DNA of 64,000 bases from Streptomyces achromogenes. GTDB lineage: Bacteria > Actinomycetota > Actinomycetes > Streptomycetales > Streptomycetaceae. A model generated the notes under the pieces. It worked only from the letters and a program-made list of their open reading frames with translations, was not told the DNA's origin and made no database searches. The stretch's first letter is position 1; each line of letters opens with the position of its first letter. Of the stretch, positions 27,355-36,844 are shown in pieces. Both the position numbers and the translations under genes were made by a program. The stretch covers positions 2,976,001 through 3,040,000 of the forward strand of contig NZ_JAUSYH010000001.1 of NCBI RefSeq assembly GCF_030816715.1, in the 5' to 3' direction.

Positions 27355-28737
27355 TTACGCGCCGATCAGGCGGGCGGCGAGGTAGCCCTCGATCTGGTCG
27401 AGGGAGACGCGCTCCTGCTTCATCGAGTCCCGCTCGCGGACGGTGACCGCGTTGTCCTCGAGGGTGTCGAAGTCGACCGTCACGCAGAACGGCGTGCCGA
27501 TCTCGTCCTGGCGGCGGTAGCGGCGGCCGATCGCGCCGGCGTCGTCGAACTCGATGTTCCAGTTCTGGCGCAGCGCGGCGGCGAGGCCCTTGGCCTTCGG
27601 CGACAGCTCGGGGTTGCGGGAGAGCGGAAGGACCGCGACCTTCACCGGGGCGAGGCGGTGGTCGAGACGCAGGACCGTGCGCTTCTCCAGCTTGCCCTTG
27701 GCGTTGGGGGCCTCGTCCTCGACGTAGGCGTCGAGCAGGAACGCCAGCATCGCGCGGCCGACACCGGCCGCGGGCTCGATGACGTAAGGCGTCCAGCGCT
27801 CGCCCGCTTCCTGGTCGAAGAAGGAGAGGTCCTGGCCGGAGGCCTTGGAGTGGGCGTTGAGGTCGTAGTCGGTACGGTTCGCGACGCCCTCCAGCTCACC
27901 CCACTCGTTGCCGCCGAACTGGAAGCGGTACTCGATGTCGGCGGTGCGCTTGGAGTAGTGGGAGAGCTTCTCCTTCGGGTGCTCGTACCACCGCATGTTC
28001 TCTTCCCGCATGCCCAGGCCGGTGTACCAGTTCCAGCGCTGCTCCATCCAGTACTCCTGCCACTTCTCGTCCTCGCCCGGCTTGACGAAGAACTCCATCT
28101 CCATCTGCTCGAACTCGCGGGTGCGGAAGATGAAGTTGCCGGGCGTGATCTCGTTGCGGAAGGACTTGCCCATCTGCGCGATGCCGAACGGCGGCTTGCG
28201 GCGCGAAGTGGTCTGCACCTGGGCGAAGTTGGTGAAGATGCCCTGGGCGGTCTCGGGGCGCAGGTAGGCGATGGAGCCGGTGTCCTGGGTGGGGCCGAGG
28301 TGGGTGGAGAGCAGGCCCGAGAACTGCTTGGGCTCGGTGAACTGGCCCTTGTTGCCGCAGTTGGGGCAGTTCACGTCCGCCAGGCCGTTCTCCGGGGCGC
28401 GCTTGTGCTTGGCCTCGTACGCCTCTTCCAGGTGGTCCGCGCGGAACCTCTTGTGGCAGGAGGTGCACTCGGTGAGCGGGTCGGAGAAGGTGGCGACGTG
28501 ACCGGAGGCCACCCAGACCTCGGAGGCCAGGATGACGGACGAGTCGATGCCGACCACGTCCTCGCGCGACGTCACCATGTAGCGCCACCACTGGCGCTTC
28601 AGGTTCTCCTTGAGTTCGACACCGAGCGGTCCGTAGTCCCAGGCGGCACGCTGACCGCCGTAGATCTCACTGCAGGGGAATACGAAGCCACGGCGCTTGC
28701 TCAGGCTGACGATGGTGTCGATCTTGTCGGCGGCCAC
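27355..28737 (-). CDS. glyS: Glycyl-tRNA synthetase, class II alpha2 type
   Basis: Charges tRNA-Gly with glycine. 460 residues, the single-chain homodimer form. Visible features are [12 protein letters not shown] at the N-terminus, a Zn-type pair of CTSCHK and CPNCGN at residues ~90 and ~120, class II motif 2 near [25 protein letters not shown], motif 3 in [16 protein letters not shown], and an anticodon-binding domain at the C-terminus. The GTG start at 28737 follows GAAGAGAG. Stand-alone, convergent with the small gene upstream of 27285 and divergent from the zinc operon. Confidence 0.97.
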   Translation of the reverse strand: MAADKIDTIVSLSKRRGFVFPCSEIYGGQRAAWDYGPLGVELKENLKRQWWRYMVTSREDVVGIDSSVILASEVWVASGHVATFSDPLTECTSCHKRFRADHLEEAYEAKHKRAPENGLADVNCPNCGNKGQFTEPKQFSGLLSTHLGPTQDTGSIAYLRPETAQGIFTNFAQVQTTSRRKPPFGIAQMGKSFRNEITPGNFIFRTREFEQMEMEFFVKPGEDEKWQEYWMEQRWNWYTGLGMREENMRWYEHPKEKLSHYSKRTADIEYRFQFGGNEWGELEGVANRTDYDLNAHSKASGQDLSFFDQEAGERWTPYVIEPAAGVGRAMLAFLLDAYVEDEAPNAKGKLEKRTVLRLDHRLAPVKVAVLPLSRNPELSPKAKGLAAALRQNWNIEFDDAGAIGRRYRRQDEIGTPFCVTVDFDTLEDNAVTVRERDSMKQERVSLDQIEGYLAARLIGA

Positions 28738-28918
28738 GGTGCTCTCTTCATAACGACGACGGGCGACGAAGCGAGGTGCTTCCAGCGAAGACTTCAGGGT
28801 ACCGGCGGGGACTCCCCCTCGACCAAATCGGGACCCCGTCCCCGGCGGCCATACCGCAGCCCTTCGGGGCTTACCGGGCCGTTACCGGTCCCTTGCCGCA
28901 CCCTTGCCCGACTGCTTG

Positions 28919-28956
28919 TTGACAACGGTTTCCATATTTGTTGAAAATGACTGTCA
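28919..28956 (+). promoter_or_regulatory. Zinc operon promoter with Zur box
   Basis: TTGACA at 28919-28924 and TGAAAAT from 28942 form a promoter with a 17-bp spacer. The predicted start falls on or next to ATG 28956, which suggests a leaderless mRNA. TGAAAATGACTGTCA (28942-28956) is close to the actinobacterial Zur box (TGAAAATGATTTTCA-type). A second weaker copy, TGACAACGGTTTCCA, spans 28920-28934 over the -35. Zinc-loaded Zur bound here would block RNA polymerase. Confidence 0.75.
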
Positions 28957-29912
28957 TGAACGTACGACGACTCATATCCGGCACGGCCGTCGCGGCGGCC
29001 ACCGCCCTCGGCCTCGGCACCCTCTCCGCCTGCTCCTCCGACAGCGCGGCCGCGGCCAACACGGACAAGTTCGACGTCGTCGCGTCGTTCTACCCGATGG
29101 CCTTCCTCGCCGAGCAGATCGGCGGGGGCCACGTGCACGTCACCAGCCTCACCGAGCCCGGCCAGGAACCGCACGACCTGGAGATCAGCGCCAAGCAGAC
29201 CGCCGCGCTCCAGGAATCCGACGCGGTGCTCTACCTGAAGAACCTCCAGCCCTCCGTCGACGACGCGGTGGCCCAGTCCCAGGTCAAGACCAAGATCGAC
29301 GCCGCCTCCCTCACCTCGCTGGAGAAGCACGGCAACGAGGTCGGCGGCCACGCGGCCGAGCACGACGACCACGAGAACGAGGAGCTGGCCGGCCTCGACC
29401 CGCACATCTGGCTCGACCCGGTGCGCTACGCCCAGGTCGCCGAGGGCGTCGGCAAGGCCTTCGAGAAGGCCGACCCGGACCACGCGGCCGACTACAGGAC
29501 CAACACCGCGACCCTGGTGAAGAAGCTCGGCGACCTCAACACCGAGTTCAAGGACGGGCTCGCGAACACGAAGACCAAGGTGTTCGTCACCACCCACGCC
29601 GCCTTCGGCTACCTCGCCGAGCGCTACGGCCTGACCGAGGAGGCCATCAACGGCCTCGACCCCGAGTCGGAGCCCAGCGCCGCGCGCGTGAAGGAACTTG
29701 AGAAGATGGCCAAGGCAGACGGCGTCACCACCGTGTTCTACGAGACGCTCGTCAGCGACAAGACCGCGAAGACCATCGCCGGCGACGCCGGACTGAAGAC
29801 GGACGTCCTCGACCCGATCGAGGGCATCACGGACAAGTCCCGCGGCAAGGACTACTTCTCGGTCCAGCAGGCGAACCTCAAGGCGCTGCAGACGGCCCTG
29901 GGAACCAAGTGA
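28956..29912 (+). CDS. znuA: Zinc ABC transporter substrate-binding lipoprotein
   Basis: 318 residues. It has a lipoprotein signal ending in the lipobox LSAC. The mature protein is a cluster A-I metal binder: FYPMAFLAEQIGG, EPHDLEISA (metal His), a His-rich loop (GGHAAEHDDHEN) near residue 135 that probably collects zinc, LDPHIWLDP (metal His), THAAFGYL and FYETLVS. It captures Zn(II) outside the membrane for the permease. TTG 28938 and ATG 28947 are other in-frame starts. None has a ribosome site. ATG 28956 fits a leaderless mRNA and gives the most typical signal peptide. First gene of znuA-znuC-znuB-zur. Confidence 0.93.
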   Translation: MNVRRLISGTAVAAATALGLGTLSACSSDSAAAANTDKFDVVASFYPMAFLAEQIGGGHVHVTSLTEPGQEPHDLEISAKQTAALQESDAVLYLKNLQPSVDDAVAQSQVKTKIDAASLTSLEKHGNEVGGHAAEHDDHENEELAGLDPHIWLDPVRYAQVAEGVGKAFEKADPDHAADYRTNTATLVKKLGDLNTEFKDGLANTKTKVFVTTHAAFGYLAERYGLTEEAINGLDPESEPSAARVKELEKMAKADGVTTVFYETLVSDKTAKTIAGDAGLKTDVLDPIEGITDKSRGKDYFSVQQANLKALQTALGTK

Positions 29913-29929
29913 TCTCTACGGAGGGCGTC

Positions 29930-30706
29930 ATGGACGCGAAGGCCGAGCCCGTGATCGCGATGCGCGCAGTCAGCGCCCAACTGGGCTCGCGCCCCGTGCT
30001 GCGGGGCGTCGACCTCACCGTGCGGCGCGGTGAGGTCGTCGCCCTGCTCGGCGCGAACGGCTCCGGGAAGTCGACGGCCGTGCGCAGCGTCATCGGCCAG
30101 GTGGCGATCGACGCGGGCGAGATCGAGCTGTTCGGCACCGCGCACCGCCGGTTCCGGGACTGGTCGCGGATCGGCTACGTGCCGCAGCGCACCACGGCCG
30201 CGGGCGGCGTCCCGGCCACGGTGACGGAGATCGTCTCCTCGGGCCGGCTCTCCCGCACGCGCTTCGGCGTCTTCCGCAAGGCCGACCACACGGCCGTCCG
30301 CCGGGCCCTGGACCTCGTCGGCATGGCCGACCGCGCCAAGGACAACGTGGACGCCCTCTCCGGCGGCCAGCACCAGCGCGTGCTCATCGCCCGCGCGCTC
30401 GCCGCCGAACCCGAACTGCTGATCATGGACGAGCCGATGGCCGGCGTCGACCTCGCCAGCCAGGAGGTCCTGGCCCGCACCCTGAAGGACCAGGTCGCGG
30501 CGGGCACGACCGTCCTGCTCGTCCTGCACGAGCTGGGCCCGCTGGAGCCCCTCATCGACCGGGCGGTCGTCCTGCGCGACGGCTGCGTCCTGCACGACGG
30601 CCCGCCCACCCCGGCCGTCGGGCAGCACGCCCTCCCCGGCCACGACCACGTACACCCGCACGCGCCCGCGGGCGTGGAACCGATCCGCACGGGACTGCTG
30701 AGCTGA
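29930..30706 (+). CDS. znuC: Zinc ABC transporter ATPase
   Basis: 258 residues. Walker A GANGSGKS at about 45-52, Q-loop VPQR, signature LSGGQHQR, Walker B LLIMDEP, and H-switch VLHELG. The C-terminal tail is His-rich (QHALPGHDHVHPHAP), as in other ZnuC/AztA proteins, and may bind zinc. The start is ATG at 29930, five bases after GGAGG. A GTG at 29909 would overlap the znuA stop but has no ribosome site. It energises uptake through the permease encoded next. Confidence 0.94.
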   Translation: MDAKAEPVIAMRAVSAQLGSRPVLRGVDLTVRRGEVVALLGANGSGKSTAVRSVIGQVAIDAGEIELFGTAHRRFRDWSRIGYVPQRTTAAGGVPATVTEIVSSGRLSRTRFGVFRKADHTAVRRALDLVGMADRAKDNVDALSGGQHQRVLIARALAAEPELLIMDEPMAGVDLASQEVLARTLKDQVAAGTTVLLVLHELGPLEPLIDRAVVLRDGCVLHDGPPTPAVGQHALPGHDHVHPHAPAGVEPIRTGLLS

Positions 30707-31608
30707 TGGACATCCTCGACTACGCCTTCATGCAGCGGGCCCTGCTCGCCGCCGTCCTCGTCGGCATCACCGCGCCCGCGGTCGGCATCTACCTCGTCCA
30801 GCGCCGCCAGGCCCTCATGGGCGACGGCATCGGCCACGTCGCGATGACCGGCGTCGGCCTCGGCTTCCTCCTCAACGCCTCCCCGGTGTGGATGGCGACC
30901 GCCGTGTCCGTGCTGGGCGCGGTGGCGATGGAACTGATCCGCTGGTACGGCAGGACCCGCGGCGACATCGCCCTCGCCATGCTCTTCTACGGCGGCATGG
31001 CCGGCGGCGTGATGTTCATCAACCTCGCGCCCGGCGGCTCCAACGCCAACCTGACGTCGTACCTCTTCGGATCGCTGTCGACCGTCTCCGAGTCGGACGT
31101 CACCGCGATCTGCCTGCTCGCGGGCTTCGTCGTCGCGGTCACCCTGGGTCTGCGCCGCCAGCTCTTCGCGGTCAGCCAGGACGAGGAGTTCGCCCGCGTG
31201 ACGGGCCTGCCCGTGCGGGCGCTGAACCTGCTGACCGCCGTCACCGCCGCGGTGACCGTGACCGTCGCCATGCGGGTGGTGGGCCTGCTGCTGGTCAGCG
31301 CGCTGATGGTGGTCCCGGTGGCCGCCGCCCAGCAGCTCAGCCGCAGCTTCGCCGCCACCTTCGCGATCGCCGTCGCGATCGGCGTGACGGTGACCCTCGG
31401 CGGCACGGTCACCTCCTACTACCAGGACGTGCCGCCCGGTGCGACGATCGTCCTGCTGACCATCGCCGCGTTCGTCGCGCTGAGCGTGCTGGCCGCCCCG
31501 CTGGCCCGCCGCCGCGCCCGTGCCCTGGCCGCGCAGGGACCCGCCGGCGACCCGGCCGAGTGCACGATTCCGGCCACCCGGGACGCGGGGGACGGGGTCG
31601 GCGTCTGA
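30706..31608 (+). CDS. znuB: Zinc ABC transporter permease
   Basis: 300 residues, ABC-3 family integral membrane protein with about eight helices. Typical stretches are MQRALLAAVLVGITAPAVG at the N-terminus, RRQALMGDGIGHVAMTGVG, and MRVVGLLLVSALMVVPVAAA near residue 190. The ATG shares one base with the znuC stop (TGATG), so translation is coupled. The hydrophilic C-terminal ~30 residues are cytoplasmic. Confidence 0.94.
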   Translation: MDILDYAFMQRALLAAVLVGITAPAVGIYLVQRRQALMGDGIGHVAMTGVGLGFLLNASPVWMATAVSVLGAVAMELIRWYGRTRGDIALAMLFYGGMAGGVMFINLAPGGSNANLTSYLFGSLSTVSESDVTAICLLAGFVVAVTLGLRRQLFAVSQDEEFARVTGLPVRALNLLTAVTAAVTVTVAMRVVGLLLVSALMVVPVAAAQQLSRSFAATFAIAVAIGVTVTLGGTVTSYYQDVPPGATIVLLTIAAFVALSVLAAPLARRRARALAAQGPAGDPAECTIPATRDAGDGVGV

Positions 31609-31667
31609 CCACGCACAGCCGCGGCTGGCACAATGGCCCGGCAAGCCGCAGACGTGAGGAGACGACG

Positions 31668-32078
31668 GTGACGACCGCTGGACCGCCTGTGAGGGGCCGC
31701 TCCACCCGGCAGCGTGCCGCGGTGGCGGCGGCGCTCGACGAGGTCGAGGAGTTCCGCAGCGCTCAGGACCTGCACGACATGCTCAAGCACAAGGGCGACT
31801 CGGTGGGCCTGACCACGGTGTACCGCACGCTCCAGTCCCTCGCCGACGCCGGCGAGGTCGACGTCCTGCGCACCTCGGACGGTGAGTCGGTGTACCGCCG
31901 CTGCTCCACCGGCGAGCACCACCACCACCTCGTCTGCCGCGTCTGCGGCAAGGCCGTGGAGGTGGAGGGCCCGGCGGTCGAGAAGTGGGCCGAGGCGATC
32001 GCGGCGGAGCACGGCTACGTCAGCGTGGCCCACACCGTGGAGATCTTCGGCACGTGCGCGGAGTGCGCGGGCAAGTGA
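31668..32078 (+). CDS. zur: Zinc-responsive Fur-family repressor
   Basis: 136 residues. An N-terminal winged HTH (AVAAALDEVEEFRSAQDLHD, GLTTVYRTLQSLADAGEVD) is followed by the metal-binding dimerisation domain with the HHHHLVCRVCGK cluster and terminal CAECAGK, the structural CxxC pair. Placement after the zinc transporter genes identifies it as Zur, not Fur or Nur. The start is GTG at 31668, six bases after GAGGAG. It lies 59 bases after znuB, so it is probably co-transcribed and autoregulated through the promoter Zur box. Confidence 0.94.
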   Translation: MTTAGPPVRGRSTRQRAAVAAALDEVEEFRSAQDLHDMLKHKGDSVGLTTVYRTLQSLADAGEVDVLRTSDGESVYRRCSTGEHHHHLVCRVCGKAVEVEGPAVEKWAEAIAAEHGYVSVAHTVEIFGTCAECAGK

Positions 32079-32180
32079 CCGCCGTGCCTGCCGCGGGCGG
32101 CCGCCGTGGACGCTCCTCGGAAGCCGCACGGCCCCCACGCGCCTCGCCCTGGTGACGCGCGGGGAAGGGCCTGGCCGGGC

Positions 32181-33017
32181 CTAGCCCTTCTGCTCGCCCT
32201 CCAGGGACAGCAGGACCTCGTTCGGGGTGGCGCCGCCGAAACGGCGGTCGCGGGAGGCGAACTCGACGCAGGCCCGCCACAGGTCGCGGCGGTCGAAGTC
32301 GGGCCACAGGACGTCCTGGAAGACCATCTCCGCGTACGCGCTCTGCCAGATCAGGTAGTTGGAGGTGCGCTGCTCGCCGCTCGGCCGCAGGAACAGGTCG
32401 ACGTCCGGCATGTCCGGGTAGTACAGGTACTTCGCGAGGGTCTTCTCGGTGACCTTGGACGGGTCGAGACGCCCCGCCTTCACATCCTCCGCGAGCGCCT
32501 GCGCCGCGTCCGCGATCTCGGCCCGGCCGCCGTAGTTCATGCAGAAGTACAGGGTGAGCCGGTCGTTGTCCTTGGTCTGCTCCTGGGCGACCTGGAGCTC
32601 CTTGGCGACCGACTTCCACAGCTTGGGCATCCGGCCCACCCAGCGCACCCGGATGCCGAGCTCGTCGAGGGTGTCGCGGGTCTTGCGGATGAAGTCGCGG
32701 TTGAAGTTCATCAGGAAGCGGACCTCGTCGGGCGAGCGCTTCCAGTTCTCGGTGGAGAAGGCGTACAGCGAGATGTTGCGCACACCCATCTCGACGGCGC
32801 CCTGCAGCACGTCGAGGACCTGCTCGGCGCCGACCTTGTGCCCCTCGGTGCGCGGCAGCCCGCGCTCCTTGGCCCAGCGCCCGTTGCCGTCCATGACGAT
32901 CGCCACATGCTCGGGAACCAGCTCACCGGGGAGCTTCGGCGGCCGAGCGCCGGACGGGTGCGGCTGTGGAGTCCTGTACTCCCGACGCTGCCGCCCCAGG
33001 AACCCGCGTACGACCAT
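32181..33017 (-). CDS. uppS: Isoprenyl (undecaprenyl-type) diphosphate synthase, cis type
   Basis: 278 residues. Adds isopentenyl units in cis to make the polyprenyl carrier for cell-wall synthesis. Conserved segments: [17 protein letters not shown] (catalytic Asp and diphosphate loop), [26 protein letters not shown], and [24 protein letters not shown]. An N-terminal basic tail of ~30 residues precedes the catalytic domain. ATG at 33017. Co-directional with recO 31 bases upstream, a pairing conserved in Streptomyces. Confidence 0.95.
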   Translation of the reverse strand: MVVRGFLGRQRREYRTPQPHPSGARPPKLPGELVPEHVAIVMDGNGRWAKERGLPRTEGHKVGAEQVLDVLQGAVEMGVRNISLYAFSTENWKRSPDEVRFLMNFNRDFIRKTRDTLDELGIRVRWVGRMPKLWKSVAKELQVAQEQTKDNDRLTLYFCMNYGGRAEIADAAQALAEDVKAGRLDPSKVTEKTLAKYLYYPDMPDVDLFLRPSGEQRTSNYLIWQSAYAEMVFQDVLWPDFDRRDLWRACVEFASRDRRFGGATPNEVLLSLEGEQKG

Positions 33018-33048
33018 GTGCCTCTCGTCTCCTTAGACTTTCGCTTGC

Positions 33049-33798
33049 TTATTTCTCGACGTACCGAAGGGAGCGCAGTCCGCGCTCCAGGTGCCAGTGC
33101 AGATAGGCGGACACCAGCCCGCTGCCCTCCCGGACGTGCCGCGGCTCGCACGCGTCGGCCGTCTCCCAGTCTCCCGTGAGCAGCGCGCCCAGGAGGACCA
33201 GGGTCTGCGGCGAGGGTACGACGCTGCCGGCCACCCGGCAGTCCGCGCAGACGGAGCCGCCGGCGGCGACCGAGAAGAACCGGTTGGGCCCCGGCATCCC
33301 GCACCTCGCGCAGTCCCCGAAGCTGGGGGCGTACCCGTTCACGGCCAGCGACCGGAGCAGGAACGCGTCCAGCACCAGGTGCGGGGCGTGCTCGCCGCGG
33401 GCCAGCGTCCGCAGCGCGCCCACGAGCAGCAGGTACTGCTGCACGGCCGGCTCGCCCTCGTGGTCGGTGAACCGCTCGGCGGTCTCCAGCATGGCCGTCC
33501 CGGCGGTGTAGCGGGCGTAGTCGGTCACGATGCCGCCGCCGTAGGGGGCGATGATCTCGCTCTGCGTGCACAGCGGGAGTCCGCGTCCGACCAGCTCGCT
33601 GCTGCCCCGCGCGAAGAACTGCACGTCGACGTGGGAGAACGGCTCGAGCCGCGCCCCGAACTTCGACTTCGTCCGCCGCACCCCCCGCGCCACCGCCCGC
33701 ACCCGCCCGTGCCCGCGCGTGAGCAGCGTGATGATGCGATCCGCCTCACCCAGCTTCTGGGTGCGCAGCACGATCCCGTCATCGCGGAACAGACTCAT
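33049..33798 (-). CDS. recO: DNA repair protein RecO
   Basis: 249 residues. Works with RecR (and RecF) to load RecA on gapped DNA. The N-terminal OB-fold begins SLFRDDGIVLRTQKLGEADRI. The C-terminal part is helical, with a zinc finger CARCG ... CADC near residues 160-185. The start is ATG at 33798, where homology begins. The open frame to 33951 adds a Pro/Ala/Arg tail with no ribosome site. Upstream of uppS on the same strand. Confidence 0.94.
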   Translation of the reverse strand: MSLFRDDGIVLRTQKLGEADRIITLLTRGHGRVRAVARGVRRTKSKFGARLEPFSHVDVQFFARGSSELVGRGLPLCTQSEIIAPYGGGIVTDYARYTAGTAMLETAERFTDHEGEPAVQQYLLLVGALRTLARGEHAPHLVLDAFLLRSLAVNGYAPSFGDCARCGMPGPNRFFSVAAGGSVCADCRVAGSVVPSPQTLVLLGALLTGDWETADACEPRHVREGSGLVSAYLHWHLERGLRSLRYVEK

Positions 33799-33847
33799 GG
33801 CCCCATTCTCGCCTACGCCGAGAGGGCGGTGCGCCGGGCAGCGGGGA

Positions 33848-34846
33848 TCAGGAACGAGGGGCCGGCGGGGAGGGATTCGGGCTGAGGTCGGGGCGGGGGC
33901 TCGGCTCGGTGGCGGCCCCCCACAGGGTGTCGAAGCGGCTCGCCTCGTCACGGACGCTGTCGGCGATCGCGTCCAGCCTGCTGCGCACGTTGCTCCCCTG
34001 GTGGTCGGTGGTGTACTCCAGGCACAGGGCGCTGTCGAAGATCACCACGTCCCTCGTCGGCGGCCCGGTCCGCCGGCGTTGCTCGGGCAGCACCATGAAG
34101 CGCACATCGATCTCCAGGTCACGCTGTTCCTGGCAGAGCTCCATGAACCTGGCCATGAACGGTTCTTCGCGCGCCTCGCTCGCCTTGATCATGAAGAGGC
34201 GGCGGACGCTCACCTGGCGGCGCCGCATCGCCTCGATCTGCGCGACCAGGTAGGGCCCCGCCGGGTCGGTGTCCCAGAAGGGACGGTCGACAGAGCTGCT
34301 CGTGGCGTCGATGGTGTGCCGGGCGATCTTGGTGAGGCTGATCAGCCACTCGTTGTTGTCGCGAGGCCAGTGGGCCGTGCCGCCGGTGAGATCCGTGACG
34401 ACCGAGCCGAGGCTCTTGATCTCGGCGCGGACGAAGTCCTTCACGATGTCCGTGCCGCCGTGCAGTCCCACCTGGGTCGCGCCCCTGATGAGCCGCTTGG
34501 CGTCATCGGTGCTCATGCCCACCTGGTCGAGCTCGTGCAGCAGACCGGCGGCGTCGCTGAGCCGGGTGTAGTGGTCGTGCAGCTCTCGCGTCTGGGCGTG
34601 CTGGCCCGTCTCCACGGAGTCCAGGCGCTTCTCGAAGTCGACCATGTACTGCACGATCAGCGCCGAGCCGCCGATCACGATCGACATCGCGAGCTTCCAC
34701 AGTTCGTCCTGGGACTGGTCGATCAGGTTGGTGATCACATAGGCGACCGTGCCCACCACCACGGTGACCAGTGTCTTGAGCAGGACGGGCGCTATCTGCA
34801 CCCCGCTCCTCGTGCCCGGCCCCGGTGTGCCCGGCTCTCCGTCCAT
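33848..34846 (-). CDS. Membrane-anchored protein, last gene of the SCO2521-2525-like operon
   Basis: 332 residues. Two hydrophobic helices (about 18-38 and 52-70) sit at the N-terminus, then ~60 coiled-coil-prone residues (VDFEKRLDSVETGQHAQTRELHDHY) and a cytoplasmic C-terminal domain of ~230 residues. That domain has the pattern RRLFMIKASEAREEPFM, DVRFMVLPEQRR, DVVIFDSALCLEYTTD, which recalls the phospholipase-D-like/DUF6879 fold but lacks an obvious HKD motif. The start is ATG at 34846, about six bases after GGAGGGG. It follows the SCO2521-like gene by 41 bases on the same strand. It could tether the soluble operon products to the membrane. That role is inferred only. Confidence 0.7.
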   Translation of the reverse strand: MDGEPGTPGPGTRSGVQIAPVLLKTLVTVVVGTVAYVITNLIDQSQDELWKLAMSIVIGGSALIVQYMVDFEKRLDSVETGQHAQTRELHDHYTRLSDAAGLLHELDQVGMSTDDAKRLIRGATQVGLHGGTDIVKDFVRAEIKSLGSVVTDLTGGTAHWPRDNNEWLISLTKIARHTIDATSSSVDRPFWDTDPAGPYLVAQIEAMRRRQVSVRRLFMIKASEAREEPFMARFMELCQEQRDLEIDVRFMVLPEQRRRTGPPTRDVVIFDSALCLEYTTDHQGSNVRSRLDAIADSVRDEASRFDTLWGAATEPSPRPDLSPNPSPPAPRS

Positions 34847-34887
34847 GCCCGCCCCTCCCCGCCCAGGTGTGCGTAGATGGTGCCCGG

Positions 34888-35856
34888 TCAGTGCGAGGTC
34901 GGCACCTCATTCCGCAAGGCAATTGCGTGGAGCGCCAGTTGGTCGCGGATGCGCTGCGTGAGGGTGTTCCACTGCCTGCTGTGGCCCGGGCTTCTCTCCA
35001 GCTCCTGCCATGCGCCGTGCACGGTTCGGTCGACGCGGGCCTTCGGCATCCACAGGTGCAGCAGGTGGTCGACGAGCGGGCGCAGCACCCGCAGGGCGGT
35101 CCGGTCGTCCCCGGAGCCCACCCGCAGTCCGTCGAGCTTGTTCGCGACGGTCGTCAGCAGCCAGTCGTGCAGGGCGAGGTCCTCGCACAGACCGGCGACC
35201 GCCGCGGGCGCGGCGCCCCTCGGCAGCCGCAGGGCGACGGTACGCAGGCTGTCGTCGACCATGGTGAACACCAGGGACGCCTCCTCGCCGTCCTCGGCGG
35301 CCGCGGCTGTCCAGCGCAGACTGGTGTCGGTGGTGGTGAGCGGGCTGTCGTGGTCGAGAATCCGGTGCTGCCGGGAGATCCTCGCGAGGAGGCTCTCGGC
35401 GATGGAGCCGACGTCCAGCCCGTCCGGCCGGATCTCCGCGAGGAAGCCTTCGGCGACCTGCTTCTCGGGCAACGGGCCGACCGGAACCAGCCATCCGGGC
35501 CGGACGAGGTAGTAGCCCCAGGGCCGGCGGCGGTCGGGCCCGGCGGCCGGTGCGCAGAAGTAGGCCGTGGACTGCAGGACCCGGCCCTCGGTGAGTGCCG
35601 CGCGGGCCGTCACCGTGCCCACCGCGCGGCTGCGGACGCCCGTGGCGGTGGGCAGCCGGCAGTCGACGCCGGTGAGGACGTCCGGGGAGAGGGCGTGCCG
35701 GTTGGGGTGCCGGGAGACCCGTACGCGTTCGTCGGCCCGCAGCCGGAGCAGTCGCACGGCGGTCCGCTCGTCCACGGCGTGGCGGGTGGGCAGCAGACAG
35801 GTGCGGACCTCTCCGCAGACCAGCACCGGACCGTCGGTGGCGCCCAGGCCGCTCAT
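34888..35856 (-). CDS. SCO2521-family protein
   Basis: 322 residues, soluble, no known catalytic motif. The N-terminal third is beta-rich and Arg-rich (LVCGEVRTCLLPTRHAVDE, VRVSRHPNRHALSPDVLTGVDC). A central WGYYLVRPGWLVPVGPLP patch follows. The C-terminal half is helical, ending in QLALHAIALRNEVPTSH. I assign it to the SCO2521 family mainly by gene context, because the neighbours are SCO2522-2525-like; the family name is from memory. The start is ATG at 35856, one base after the previous stop, so translation is coupled. Function unknown. Confidence 0.65.
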   Translation of the reverse strand: MSGLGATDGPVLVCGEVRTCLLPTRHAVDERTAVRLLRLRADERVRVSRHPNRHALSPDVLTGVDCRLPTATGVRSRAVGTVTARAALTEGRVLQSTAYFCAPAAGPDRRRPWGYYLVRPGWLVPVGPLPEKQVAEGFLAEIRPDGLDVGSIAESLLARISRQHRILDHDSPLTTTDTSLRWTAAAAEDGEEASLVFTMVDDSLRTVALRLPRGAAPAAVAGLCEDLALHDWLLTTVANKLDGLRVGSGDDRTALRVLRPLVDHLLHLWMPKARVDRTVHGAWQELERSPGHSRQWNTLTQRIRDQLALHAIALRNEVPTSH

Positions 35857-35857
35857 G

Positions 35858-36844
35858 TCACAGCCCGGACGGGAACACGTAGGAGGTGCGCTCCACCGGT
35901 TCGGGGTGCACGGCGAACCCCTCCGCCGCGGACCGCTCGGCGACCTGCCGGAGCGCGTCGGCGTCGACGAGGACCTGCTCGAGGATCACGCGCACGGCGT
36001 GCTCGACCGCCAGGAAGCGGGCGGGAAGCACACTGCAGGTGGCGTACGCAGTGAAGGGCGCCGCCCGCGGGTTGAGGCGCAGTAGGGGCGGCAGGGCGTC
36101 CCACTCGGCCGGGAACCCCTGGTGGTCCCAGGGGGTGGGGGTGAGCACCGCCCGGCCCCTGTCGCGCAGCAGCCCGAGGCGGACCAGCTGCCAGACTGAG
36201 GCGAGGAAGGCGCAGGACCAGGTGCGTTCCTCCTCGGGGCCGTTCCACAGTTCGACGTCCAGGAAGACGGAGTGGCCGCGCGCGCCGGTCTCGCTGGGCG
36301 GCTGCCAGACCGAGCCGGTCGGGTCCAGGGCTGCGGAGGTGCGCTGGGCGGGGGCGCGGCTGCCGTTGCTGAGCCAGCCGGTGCGGCTGACGGGCGGCCG
36401 GAAGCCCTGGCTGCCGGGCGGTGGGGACTCCACCAGCCGGTGCAGGACGGACTCGGCGAGTGCGGCCCGGTCCTGGTGTCCCGGACCGGGCGAGGCGCAT
36501 CCCGATTCGAGCGCCAGGTAGTCGATGGTCAGCCCGGCCTCCGCGGCGGACTCCAGGAGCGGTGGGATGAGTGCGGCCGGGGTGGAGAGCCGGGAGAAGT
36601 AGTCGTCGATCAGGAAGCAGGTGCTGATTCTGGGGCGCCTGTCCGCGGGCAGCGGGCCGACTCCGGCCCGGGCGGCCTCCGCCCAGGGCCGTACGGTCCG
36701 GAAGTGGCGGCGCAGCCGGTCGGGGCCCTCGAGGAAGTCCTCCATGTACAGGTGGCCCAGTTCGAGGGAGAGATGGGAGAAGGGCACGGATTCCGTGCGC
36801 GGATCGGCACTGGTCTCCCGGAAGACGGATTCGGGCTGCTTCAC
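35858..36844 (-). CDS. SCO2522-family protein
   Basis: 328 residues, soluble, rich in Pro/Ser/Arg in the middle. Notable stretches are FSHLSLELGHLYMEDFLEG near the N-terminus, RISTCFLIDDYFSR (a beta-strand plus acidic loop that looks like an active or binding site), HSVFLDVELWN, and VLPARFLAVEHAVRVILEQVLVDA. I know of no activity for the family. The start is GTG at 36844, overlapping the stop of the ATPase gene by GTGA. The frame stays open far upstream (to 38053), but that part is antisense-frame noise across the ATPase and SCO2524-like genes. Confidence 0.65.
   Translation of the reverse strand: MKQPESVFRETSADPRTESVPFSHLSLELGHLYMEDFLEGPDRLRRHFRTVRPWAEAARAGVGPLPADRRPRISTCFLIDDYFSRLSTPAALIPPLLESAAEAGLTIDYLALESGCASPGPGHQDRAALAESVLHRLVESPPPGSQGFRPPVSRTGWLSNGSRAPAQRTSAALDPTGSVWQPPSETGARGHSVFLDVELWNGPEEERTWSCAFLASVWQLVRLGLLRDRGRAVLTPTPWDHQGFPAEWDALPPLLRLNPRAAPFTAYATCSVLPARFLAVEHAVRVILEQVLVDADALRQVAERSAAEGFAVHPEPVERTSYVFPSGL

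Noticed and set aside
29909..29929. GTG 29909 as the znuC start
   Set aside because: It would overlap the znuA stop but has no ribosome site. ATG 29930 has GGAGG at ideal distance.
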